Assembly (NCBI GenBank): GCA_002413045.1 | Contig: DHWF01000002.1 | Coordinates: 113,024 to 141,792 of the forward strand | Direction: 5' to 3' | Origin: Chloroflexi bacterium UBA5189 | GTDB taxonomy: Bacteria > Chloroflexota > Limnocylindria > Limnocylindrales > CSP1-4 | Length of the DNA: 28,769 bases | Shown: positions 15,561 to 22,485 of the stretch, piece after piece | How the letters are laid out: every line of letters starts with the position of its first letter | Position numbering within the stretch: position 1 is the stretch's first letter | The notes under the pieces: model-generated | The model's input: the letters and a program-made list of their open reading frames with translations, nothing else | What the model was told of the DNA's origin: nothing | Databases searched by the model: none | Program-made: the position numbers and the translations under genes

Positions 15561-16313
15561 TCAGCGGCCCGGCACCCGGTGGAAGAGCGCTGGGTCGGCA
15601 TCACCGCGGATCACTCGGACGAGACCGGCGGGCCGGAGGCCGAGCGTCGCGCGGCCGAGCGGGCCGTCGAGCGTGAGGGAGTCAAGCGATTCGGAGCGGG
15701 CGAGGATCGTGACGTGGGCGCCCGGGCGAAGGCCGCGGGCCTCGAGGTAGGAGAGAAGCCCCGCGTCCTCCTCGGCCGCCTCGGTGATTCGGTAGATCGT
15801 CGCCCGCTGGCCGGCCTCGATCGAGGCGAGCGGCTCGCCAGCGGGACGGCGCTTCGCGGTTTCGGCATCGAGCGGGTTGCCGTGCGGGCAGGTTTCGGGA
15901 TGCCCGAGGAGCTCGTCGAGCTGGGCTTCGACCCGCGGCGAGATCGCCGCCTGGAGCCGCTCCGCCTCGGCGTCCGATTCCGCCCAGCCGAGCCCGACGA
16001 TCTCGGTCAGCAGCCACTCGCAGAGCGCATGCCGGCGGAAGATCCCGTCGGCCGCCGTCCGGCCCGGCTTGGTGAGTTGCAGCTCACGGCCCTCGGCGAG
16101 GGTGACGAGACCATCGGCGGCGAGGCGTCGGAACATCTCGCTCGCGGCCTGCGTGCTGACGCCCAGCTTCCGTGCCACCTGGGACGCGGTGATCCGAGAG
16201 CCATCGCCGGCCATGATCCGGAGCGTGAGCAGGTACTCCTGCGCGGAGCTGGAGAGGTCGCTCGACGGTCTGTGCCGGCCCTCGCCTCCGTGGCCGCTCG
16301 TCGAGCGGCTCAC
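15561..16313 (-). CDS. DtxR/MntR-family metal-dependent regulator with altered metal site
   Basis: A 250-residue regulator. A winged helix (about 23-80, SSAQEYLLTLRIM, then ASQVARKLGVSTQAASEMFRRL) is followed by the dimerisation domain with RRHALCEWLLTEIVGLGW and HPETCPHGNPL, then an SH3/FeoA-like C-terminal domain (about 160-238). These features define the DtxR/MntR family, which represses metal uptake when iron or manganese is bound. Aligned to DtxR by eye, His95 and Glu99 match ligands His79 and Glu83, but positions of His98, Cys102, Glu105 and His106 read Asp114, Glu118, Gln121 and Ala122. The bound metal, if any, is therefore uncertain. The GTG start overlaps the stop of the J-domain gene (GTGA). 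Confidence 0.87.
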   Translation of the reverse strand: MSRSTSGHGGEGRHRPSSDLSSSAQEYLLTLRIMAGDGSRITASQVARKLGVSTQAASEMFRRLAADGLVTLAEGRELQLTKPGRTAADGIFRRHALCEWLLTEIVGLGWAESDAEAERLQAAISPRVEAQLDELLGHPETCPHGNPLDAETAKRRPAGEPLASIEAGQRATIYRITEAAEEDAGLLSYLEARGLRPGAHVTILARSESLDSLTLDGPLGRATLGLRPAGLVRVIRGDADPALFHRVPGR

Positions 16314-17665
16314 ACGCCGGCCCTGGTCGAGCGCGGGCGGCCGCCGCCGGCGCGGATCGCCGCCCAGGCGACGCCCACGAGCCACGCGACCGCGAGGAGC
16401 GCCGCGGGTGCGACCCCGGCCTCCAGCACCCGCGTGCCACCGATCACGACGATGAGCAGCGTGAGCGGCACCACCGCGGCCAGCATGCTGAACGCTCCGC
16501 CGGCGAGGATGCGGGTCAGCGGCGCGAGCAGCAGGAGTGCCCCGAGGATGCCCGCCTGGGCGAGCAATGGAAGGAGCGGCTCCACGCCGCCGCAGGATGC
16601 CGACGCCGCTCCGCAGCCCGTGGCCGCGGCGATGAGCGCGGCCGCGGCCAGGCCGATGGGAGGCCACGCAACGAGCGCGAACCCGAGGCGCCGGATCGGG
16701 TCATCCGCGGGTCCGCCGAGCCAGGCACGTCCGGCGGCGCTCGTGGCTGTGTCGCCGTCAAAGCGATCGCGGGACGTTCGGGCAGGTCTGGCCCGCGGGG
16801 TCGCGCGCTCAGCGGCGAGGCCGGAGCGACTGGATCGAGTGGCCCGCCGGGCGGCCGCAACCCCGGGATCGTCCGCAGGCGCTGCCCACGAGCTCGCGGA
16901 TGGGCTGCTCCCCCATCGCGACGGCCGCGATACGGGCTCGGCCTGCGGCGCCGCCGCCGTCCAGCCGGTCGCCGACGGATCCGCCGCCTCGGTGGTCGCC
17001 GCGGCGCCAGTCATGCCGGGGGCTCCACCCACCGCTTCACCCGGGAGCGGGCGACGAGCGCGGGACAGGTATTCCGGGCCGTGCCGCCGGGGGTCGGCGT
17101 ACTCGCGGGGGTTGATGATCCAGTACTCGCCCGACGACGGGCCGTACCAGGAGGCGCCGCTCCACGTCGGGTCGTTGGCGTCGCGGGCCTCGTCGTAGGA
17201 GGTCGAGCCCATCGTGGCTTTCCGAACGTGCCGCCGGCCGGAACCACGCGGCCCCGTCGACCCACGGGTGCCGCTTCCGGACGGGCCGGACGAGCCTGAG
17301 GTGCCCGACCCCGGCGCACCCGATGCGGAGGTGCCCTTGCCGCTGGCGGCGCCGGTGCCGCTCGGGCGCGCGCCGCGAGCGGTTCGCGCACGCTCCCGCG
17401 CCTGGCGCGCCCGTGCCGGGTCTGCTCGCCAGGGTTCCGCCGGGGCCGGGCGCGCCGCCTTGGGTGGGGCGACGCGCCCGGTCGTCAGCCGGTCGTACGC
17501 CTCATGGATGGCGAGGAAGCGGGGCAGTGCCGCCTCGCCCGCGGAGTCTGGGTGGAACGCCTTGGCGAGGAGCCGATACGCGCGCTTGACCTCGGCCATC
17601 GAGGCGCCGGGCTGGAGGCCCAGCGTCCGATACGCATCGCCGTTCGCGTCAGGATCCAGTGGCAC
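16310..17665 (-). CDS. J-domain (DnaJ-like) polytopic membrane protein
   Basis: A 451-residue protein. Residues 10-62 are a J domain (AYRTLGLQPGASMAEVKRAY, with His38-Pro-Asp), which stimulates DnaK-type ATPases. Residues 63-150 are a low-complexity Pro/Gly/Ser linker. A conserved-looking segment at 151-205 is rich in Trp, Tyr and Pro (GSTSYDEA, then SWYGPSSGEYWIINP, EYADPRRHGPEY). Another disordered stretch (206-325) precedes about four membrane helices (328-349, 364-386, 390-410, 418-438). It lacks the DnaJ zinc fingers and substrate domain, so it is a specialised co-chaperone or tether. The GTG start has TACGCT 6 bases upstream. It is coupled to the DtxR-like regulator gene. Function is unknown beyond recruiting Hsp70. 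Confidence 0.8.
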   Translation of the reverse strand: MPLDPDANGDAYRTLGLQPGASMAEVKRAYRLLAKAFHPDSAGEAALPRFLAIHEAYDRLTTGRVAPPKAARPAPAEPWRADPARARQARERARTARGARPSGTGAASGKGTSASGAPGSGTSGSSGPSGSGTRGSTGPRGSGRRHVRKATMGSTSYDEARDANDPTWSGASWYGPSSGEYWIINPREYADPRRHGPEYLSRARRPLPGEAVGGAPGMTGAAATTEAADPSATGWTAAAPQAEPVSRPSRWGSSPSASSWAAPADDPGVAAARRATRSSRSGLAAERATPRARPARTSRDRFDGDTATSAAGRAWLGGPADDPIRRLGFALVAWPPIGLAAAALIAAATGCGAASASCGGVEPLLPLLAQAGILGALLLLAPLTRILAGGAFSMLAAVVPLTLLIVVIGGTRVLEAGVAPAALLAVAWLVGVAWAAIRAGGGRPRSTRAGV

Positions 17666-17671
17666 GACGCA

Positions 17672-17677
17672 AGCGTA
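17672..17677 (-). promoter_or_regulatory. Putative leaderless-promoter -10 box (TACGCT) of the J-domain gene
   Basis: TACGCT on the minus strand is 6 bases from the GTG at 17665, in the 18-base gap after the asparaginase gene. It is identical in sequence and spacing to the boxes of the asparaginase and DUF47 genes. It suggests that the J-domain gene has its own start and is not only read through from upstream. Confidence 0.5.
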
Positions 17678-17683
17678 AGCCCC

Positions 17684-18829
17684 TTACCGGAGCAGCTCAC
17701 CCAGCGGCGCCAGCTCGAACTGGGCGACGGCCTCGGCGGCGGGCCGGCCGTGCGGGTCGGGCGTAATCGGGCGGTGGTAGCGGCTCAGGACGCGCAGGGA
17801 TTGGCCCTCGAGGACGCTCGCCTGGCCGAGCGCCTCGATCGATGCCGCCCAGGTCGCGCGGTCGTGGCCGTCGCCATCCTCGATCTTGATCGCCATGCCC
17901 GACGCCGGAGCCGCCTGGCCCCGGGCACGCGGACCCGGCAGGATCGCGAAACCGCGCAGCGCCTCCATGCCGCCCTTCGAGATGATCCGGCCGGGCAAGG
18001 CCTTCATGATCGACGTGTCGATGCGATCGCGCGACCCTGCGACGAGCTCGGGGAACGCCAGCATCGCGTCCCGCACGATCAACAGCGACGGGGCGACGGA
18101 CGAACGCGGGTCGGCAGCGGGAACCGCCAACGGATCCGCGAGGAACGCATAGGCCCGGGCGATCTCGCGCAGCGGGAACGCGTACGTCGCGACGCCGCAG
18201 CCGTCGATGCCGAGGCGGAGCTTCGCGGGCGACGTGCCGAACGCCGTCGCGACCGACGCGCGATACGCCACCTGGGCCGGGTGCTCGTCGAGCCAGTACT
18301 CATCGGTCGACCAGTTGTTGAGCCGGCACAGGAGGAGGAAGACGGAGTGCTGGCCGGAGCACATGTGGCGGATCTCACCGGGGCGTTCGCCATCGCGCGC
18401 GAGCCGTGCCCTGGTCAGCTCGTCGAGCGGCATGCCCTCGATGCCGGTCGCGAGCGCGGCCTGGCTGACGCCCGTGCGCCGATACAGCGCCTGGAGCGTG
18501 CGAACGTGGAGGTCCTCGCCGGAGTGGCTGCTGGCCATGATCGCGATCTCGGCGGGTTCGAGCCCGAACGCCTTCCGGCCCCCGGCCTCCAGGATCGCGG
18601 TCACCCCGAACGGCTTCACGCACGATCGCAGGTTGACCACGTGGTCCGGGTCACCGAGCGCCCGGATCGTGCGTCCGCCGGCGTCGACCTCGACGATGTC
18701 GCCCCGGTGGACGCTCTCCTCGATCCCGCCGCGCATCTGGCGGACGAGCACCGGCGGCGCGTTCCGGCGCGGCTTCGGTGCGGCTCCCCCACCCCGCACC
18801 CGGTTGGACGGCGAGGTCTGGGCGGGCAC
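17684..18829 (-). CDS. L-asparaginase, AnsA/ReAV-type (PF06089 family)
   Basis: A 381-residue protein of the Rhizobium etli ReAV-type asparaginase family, which is unrelated to the classical E. coli enzymes. Family strings are RGGIEESVHRGDIVEVDAGG (33-52), NLRSCVKPFGV (Ser69, Lys72), SSHSGEDLHVRTL, MCSGQHS (Cys157), GIDGCGVATYAFPL (Cys211) and ISKGGMEALRG. It would hydrolyse asparagine to aspartate and ammonia in the cytosol. In ReAV, a cysteine, a lysine and a second cysteine hold zinc; here the cysteines remain but the lysine of CSGKH is Gln160. Activity may thus differ. Start is GTG, with TACGCT 6 bases upstream. It diverges from upp. Confidence 0.87.
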   Translation of the reverse strand: MPAQTSPSNRVRGGGAAPKPRRNAPPVLVRQMRGGIEESVHRGDIVEVDAGGRTIRALGDPDHVVNLRSCVKPFGVTAILEAGGRKAFGLEPAEIAIMASSHSGEDLHVRTLQALYRRTGVSQAALATGIEGMPLDELTRARLARDGERPGEIRHMCSGQHSVFLLLCRLNNWSTDEYWLDEHPAQVAYRASVATAFGTSPAKLRLGIDGCGVATYAFPLREIARAYAFLADPLAVPAADPRSSVAPSLLIVRDAMLAFPELVAGSRDRIDTSIMKALPGRIISKGGMEALRGFAILPGPRARGQAAPASGMAIKIEDGDGHDRATWAASIEALGQASVLEGQSLRVLSRYHRPITPDPHGRPAAEAVAQFELAPLGELLR

Positions 18830-18835
18830 GTCGTG

Positions 18836-18860
18836 AGCGTACTCCGGCCGATGCTAGGAT
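18836..18860. promoter_or_regulatory. Divergent putative -10 boxes between asparaginase and upp
   Basis: The 39-base gap holds TACGCT on the minus strand (18836-18841, 6 bases from the asparaginase GTG) and TAGGAT on the plus strand (18855-18860, 8 bases from the upp ATG). In so small a gap the two polymerases would share DNA. AGGA (18856-18859) could also act as a weak ribosome-binding site for upp. Confidence 0.45.
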
Positions 18861-18868
18861 GCCGATCG

Positions 18869-19522
18869 ATGCTCCCCCCGAACCTCCACGTCTCGCAGCA
18901 TCCGGCCGTGCTCCACAAGCTGGGCATCCTGCGCGACCAGAAGACCGAGCCCAAGAAGTTCCGGGAGGTCGTCCGCGAGCTGTCCTGGCTGCTCGGCTAT
19001 GAGGCTCTCGCCGACGCGCGCGTCCGATCGAAGCGGGTCACCACGCCGATCGAGACAATGGACGGCCACGAGCTCGGCGAGCGGATCGGGCTCATCCCGA
19101 TCCTCCGGGCCGGCCTGGGTATGGTCGACGCCATGCTCGAGCTGATGCCGACGGCCGAGGTCTGGCATCTCGGCCTGTTCCGAGACGAGCACACGCTGCG
19201 GCCTGTCGAGTACTACAACAAGCTGCCGGACTCCGCGAACGTGGACCTGTGCCTCATCCTCGACCCGATGCTCGCGACCGGCGGCTCGGCCACCGCGGCG
19301 ATCGAGGTCCTGAAGCGCTGGGGCGCGGTCAAGCCGGTCCGGATCAAGCTGCTCAACCTGATCGCGGCGCCCGAGGGCGTGAAGGCGGTCGCGGACGCCC
19401 ACCCCGACGTCGAGATCTTCTGCGCGGCACTCGACCGCCAGCTCAACGACAAGGGCTACATCATGCCGGGGCTCGGCGACGCGGGTGATCGCCAGTTCGG
19501 GACGGGCAAGGCCGCTGAGTAA
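18869..19522 (+). CDS. upp: Uracil phosphoribosyltransferase
   Basis: A 217-residue phosphoribosyltransferase of normal Upp length. Signatures are HPAVLHKLGILRD (11-23), the LIPILRAGLGMVDAML core (75-90), the PRPP loop LILDPMLATGGSATAAI (129-145), and the uracil-binding end GYIMPGLGDAGDRQFGT. It salvages uracil to UMP with PRPP in the cytosol. ATG 18869 is chosen because sequence similarity starts there; an in-frame ATG at 18851 would add six residues. A kelch-repeat gene follows after 12 bases in the same direction. A pyrimidine theme recurs in the transport cluster further right. Confidence 0.96.
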   Translation: MLPPNLHVSQHPAVLHKLGILRDQKTEPKKFREVVRELSWLLGYEALADARVRSKRVTTPIETMDGHELGERIGLIPILRAGLGMVDAMLELMPTAEVWHLGLFRDEHTLRPVEYYNKLPDSANVDLCLILDPMLATGGSATAAIEVLKRWGAVKPVRIKLLNLIAAPEGVKAVADAHPDVEIFCAALDRQLNDKGYIMPGLGDAGDRQFGTGKAAE

Positions 19523-19534
19523 GGGCCGGGGCGC

Positions 19535-20671
19535 ATGACGTGGCTCCGGCTGCAATGGCAGCGCAGCCGTCGTTTCACCCGCGTCGTGGCGATCGCGGCA
19601 GTCGTCCTCGGGATCGGGCTGATCGCAAATCTCATCCTCAGCCCGAAGCCGATCACGTACGTGGGCACCTTCGCCGCGACGGGTTCGATGACAACGCCCC
19701 GACAGGGCGCCACGGCGACGCTCCTTGCCGACGGCCGGGTGCTCGTGGCCGGTGGCTTGTCCGACGGCTACGCTCCGCTCGGCTCGGCCGAGCTCTACGA
19801 CCCGGCGAAGGGAACGTTCAGCCCCACCGGCTCGCTGACGACGCCACGAGCGAACGCCACGGCGGTCCTCCTGCCTGACGGCCGGGTCCTCGTTGCGGGC
19901 GGAAATGGCAGCGCGACGCTGTCGTCTGCGGAGCTGTACGACCCCCGGACCGGGACGTTCGCAGCCACGGGCGCGATGGCGGCCCCTCGGGTCTTCGGCA
20001 CGATGACCCTGCTCGGCGATGGTCGCGTCCTCATGGCGGGCGGTGGCGACGAACGCAACCACTTCGAGCTCCGGACGGCCGAGGTCTTCGACCCGAAGGC
20101 CGGCACGTTCGCCGCAACGGGCTCGATGGGGATCGGACGCGAATCGGCGACCGCGGCCCTGCTTCCCGATGGCCGCGTGCTGGTGGCGGGCGGCTCGACG
20201 TCCCTTGACGCAGGCACCGAAACCGACACGGCCTCCGCCGAGCTGTACGACCCGGCCGTCGGGACGTTCAGCACGACCGGCGCGATGGTCTCCGCGCTCG
20301 CAGGGCGAGCGGCGACCCTGCTGATCGACGGCCGCGTCCTCGTCGTCGGCGGGCGCGGCCTCGGCAAGCTGGTCCCTCCGTCGGCTGAGATCTACGACCC
20401 GCAGACCGGGACGTTCAGCCCAACCGGCTCGATGGGCATGCCGATGTCCAATCCGCATGCGATCGGGCTGGCCGATGGCCGTGTCCTCGTCGTCGGCGAC
20501 CTTGGCGCAGCCGTCCTCTACGACTCCCTGCGCGGCACCTTCAGCACGACTGGCACGATGATCGAACGGCGCTCCGGCGCGATGACGGCCATCCTCCAGA
20601 ACGGCCAGGTCCTCGTCGCCGGCGGCATGATCGGCACGAGCCCGATTGCGTCGGCGGAGCTGTTCCGCTAG
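19535..20671 (+). CDS. Membrane-anchored seven-repeat kelch-like beta-propeller protein
   Basis: A 378-residue protein with one N-terminal membrane helix (about 17-36) preceded by a positively charged segment, so the body should be outside the membrane. Seven repeats of about 45-50 residues follow. Each has GTF-x-x-TG-x-M, then DGRVLVAGG and SAELYDP, the glycine-pair and Tyr pattern of kelch motifs. Seven blades would close one propeller. The fourth carries an insertion and the sixth is short. Such domains bind proteins or sugars, or, as in galactose oxidase, hold a copper site; no oxidase residues were identified. The ATG is 12 bases after upp, so co-transcription is likely, without an obvious functional link. 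Confidence 0.85.
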   Translation: MTWLRLQWQRSRRFTRVVAIAAVVLGIGLIANLILSPKPITYVGTFAATGSMTTPRQGATATLLADGRVLVAGGLSDGYAPLGSAELYDPAKGTFSPTGSLTTPRANATAVLLPDGRVLVAGGNGSATLSSAELYDPRTGTFAATGAMAAPRVFGTMTLLGDGRVLMAGGGDERNHFELRTAEVFDPKAGTFAATGSMGIGRESATAALLPDGRVLVAGGSTSLDAGTETDTASAELYDPAVGTFSTTGAMVSALAGRAATLLIDGRVLVVGGRGLGKLVPPSAEIYDPQTGTFSPTGSMGMPMSNPHAIGLADGRVLVVGDLGAAVLYDSLRGTFSTTGTMIERRSGAMTAILQNGQVLVAGGMIGTSPIASAELFR

Positions 20672-20689
20672 AGACGCTGTCGGGAATCG

Positions 20690-20730
20690 GGCCAGTGTGC
20701 AGGTCTCGGATCCGACGTCCGGCACTGGCC
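20690..20730. repeat. Nested inverted repeats between the kelch gene and the small membrane-protein gene
   Basis: GGCCAGTG (20690-20697) and CACTGGCC (20723-20730) are perfect complements around a 25-base interior. That interior contains a 10-base palindrome, TCGGATCCGA (20706-20715). The element could be a terminator stem for the kelch transcript without a U-run, or a structured leader or operator for the next gene, whose start is 57 bases further on. Confidence 0.45.
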
Positions 20731-20786
20731 GCACCGCTCGGGCCGGCTGATCCTTATCCCGCGTCAGTTCGACGAGGAGGAATCAG

Positions 20787-21206
20787 ATGTCCAAGTCAGC
20801 GATCACCAGGTTGTTCGTGGGAAGCGTGGTCGCCGTGTTCGCGGCGATCCTGCTCGCCGTTCTCTCGGCGGTCGCGGCATTCGCCGGTGGCGCGTTCCAG
20901 CTGGACGGCCCGGACGTCGTCGGGTTCAACGGTTCCGCGTTCACGTGGACGATGATCGGCCTGATGATCATCGCGGCCTTCGCGATGATCGGCGGCGCGA
21001 TCGGCGGCCTCGTGGCCTGGATCGGCTCGCTCCTCAACACCGCGCGGCTCGACGACAAGGCGTGGTTCGTCCTCCTGCTCGTGCTCGGGCTGCTGAGCTT
21101 CGGGTTCATCGCGATGGTGGCCTACGTCATCGCCGGGCCCGATGGCAACGTGCAGCCGGTCGCGCCTCGCGAGACGACGCTGCGCGCCGGCGGCGCCTCT
21201 GTCTGA
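20787..21206 (+). CDS. Small hypothetical membrane protein with three helices
   Basis: A 139-residue protein I do not recognise. A strong ribosome-binding site, GAGGAGG (20774-20780), is 6 bases before the ATG, the clearest in the window. Hydrophobic segments lie at about 9-33, 54-83 and 92-116. The loop between the first two (GGAFQLDGPDVVGFNGSAF) has a beta-like look. The second helix is Gly/Ala/Ile-rich (MIGGAIGGLVAWIGSLL). The C-terminal 25 residues are polar. The best guess is a small inner-membrane protein of unknown role. It follows the nested dyads and ends just before a bidirectional hairpin terminator, so it is probably its own unit. Confidence 0.8.
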   Translation: MSKSAITRLFVGSVVAVFAAILLAVLSAVAAFAGGAFQLDGPDVVGFNGSAFTWTMIGLMIIAAFAMIGGAIGGLVAWIGSLLNTARLDDKAWFVLLLVLGLLSFGFIAMVAYVIAGPDGNVQPVAPRETTLRAGGASV

Positions 21207-21227
21207 CCCGTCCCCGGGGGAGGAATC

Positions 21228-21257
21228 ATCGAGGCCGGCCCGGGGGCCGGCCTCGAT
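21228..21257. terminator. Bidirectional intrinsic terminator hairpin
   Basis: A perfect 13-bp stem (arms 21228-21240 and 21245-21257) closes a CGGG loop. It lies between two convergent genes, the small membrane protein (plus) and the substrate-binding lipoprotein (minus), so it can serve both. There is no long U-run on either side. Confidence 0.75.
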
Positions 21258-21299
21258 CCTGTTCAGAGCGGAGCGGCGGGTCGCCGCGGCTGATGGCAG

Positions 21300-22406
21300 C
21301 TAGTTGCCGCCAGCGTTGAGGGTGACCGTCGCCTTGGTGAAGCTCGTTCCCTTGCCGTCGGTGCCCGAGGGCAGCGCGGCGAACGCGGCGGCCGCGAGGT
21401 CGGAGCGCGTCGCGCCGGCATTCGGTGCGGCCGTCAGCACGCCGTACGTCGTCGCGATCTGGACCGTCTGGTTGTAGGCGGTCTGGTCGAACTGGCCGAT
21501 GCCATTGGTCGACGGCCAGATGAGCGCGTTGATCTCGTTCATCTGCCACGCCTGGTGACTGGCGCCGAGCTGGGAGCCCTTGGCGAGGACGAGGTCCACG
21601 CACTTCTGGGCGTTATCGCGGCAGTAGATCCAGCCGCGATAGGTGGCCGTCAGGAACTTCGTGGCCGCCGCCTCGTTGCCGGACTTGGCGAGCCAGGCTG
21701 CCGACGCGAAGACCTGGTCCTGGAGCATCGCGGTCCCGACGGACGGATCGTTGAAGTCGATCAGGTTGAAGTCGGCCGGGGTGTAGAGCTGGCCCGTCGC
21801 CGGGTTCTTGGCCTCGAGGACCTGCGCGTACTCGTTGTAGATCATCGCCTGGGCTGCATCGAGCTGGTTGCCGAGCAGGCCAGACATGTCGAAGTTCTGC
21901 TTGATGACGTTTTCCTTGGTCGGGTCGAGGCCGGCCTTGGTCAGCGCGGCGAACAGCTCCGGCTCGTTCCCGCCGAGCCACGACCCGATCTTCTTGCCGC
22001 CGAGGTCCTTCGGGGTCGTGATGCTGGCGGTCTTGAACGACGCCATCCGCGTGCCGGAGCGCTGGAAGATCTGGGAGATCGAGACGAGATCCGCGCTGTG
22101 CTCGCGCGCCTGGAGCATGCTCGGCAGCCAGGTCGTGCCCATGTCGGCGCCACCGGACGCGACGACCTGGACCTCGTTGATATTTGGCCCGCCGATCAGG
22201 AGGGTGACATCGAGCCCGGCGTCCTTGTAATAGCCCTGGTCGAGCGCGGCGTAGTAGCCGGCGAACTGGGCCTGCGTCACCCACTTGAGCTGGAACTTCA
22301 GTGGCGTGAGCGCAGCGCTCGGGCCACTGGCACCGCCGCATGCGGCCGCGATTGCGGCGACCAACGCCATCGCGCCGAGCACGGCAAACTGCCTGGGCAT
22401 CGTCAT
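21300..22406 (-). CDS. ABC transporter substrate-binding lipoprotein, NMT1/THI5-like
   Basis: A 368-residue lipoprotein: hydrophobic signal (5-22) and a lipobox ending at Cys23 (AIAAACGG). The mature part is an SsuA/THI5-like binding protein, with LKFQLKWVTQAQFAGYYAAL, YYKDAGLDVTLL, ASGGADMGTTW and DLGGKKIGSWLGG. Relatives bind hydroxymethylpyrimidine, riboflavin, taurine or other small molecules. The KWVTQAQFAGYY string favours the pyrimidine/flavin side over sulfonates, but this is not proof. The ATG has AGGAGG about 8 bases upstream; a second copy of GGAGGATCC stands before an in-frame GTG further up, giving an unlikely acidic extension. It is last in the transporter operon, after a 79-base gap with a possible TATCGT box (22464-22469). 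Confidence 0.88.
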   Translation of the reverse strand: MTMPRQFAVLGAMALVAAIAAACGGASGPSAALTPLKFQLKWVTQAQFAGYYAALDQGYYKDAGLDVTLLIGGPNINEVQVVASGGADMGTTWLPSMLQAREHSADLVSISQIFQRSGTRMASFKTASITTPKDLGGKKIGSWLGGNEPELFAALTKAGLDPTKENVIKQNFDMSGLLGNQLDAAQAMIYNEYAQVLEAKNPATGQLYTPADFNLIDFNDPSVGTAMLQDQVFASAAWLAKSGNEAAATKFLTATYRGWIYCRDNAQKCVDLVLAKGSQLGASHQAWQMNEINALIWPSTNGIGQFDQTAYNQTVQIATTYGVLTAAPNAGATRSDLAAAAFAALPSGTDGKGTSFTKATVTLNAGGN

Positions 22407-22485
22407 GCCGGGATCCTCCTCCTCAACAACCGGCACGGATCCTCCGCCGGTCTTCGTCCGACGACGATAGCGCACGATCCGCCGG

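Noticed and set aside
19660..20670. Repeated DNA blocks (GACGGCCGGGTCCTCGT-like) every 140-150 bases
   Set aside because: They are the coding imprint of the kelch blades, not mobile or satellite repeats.
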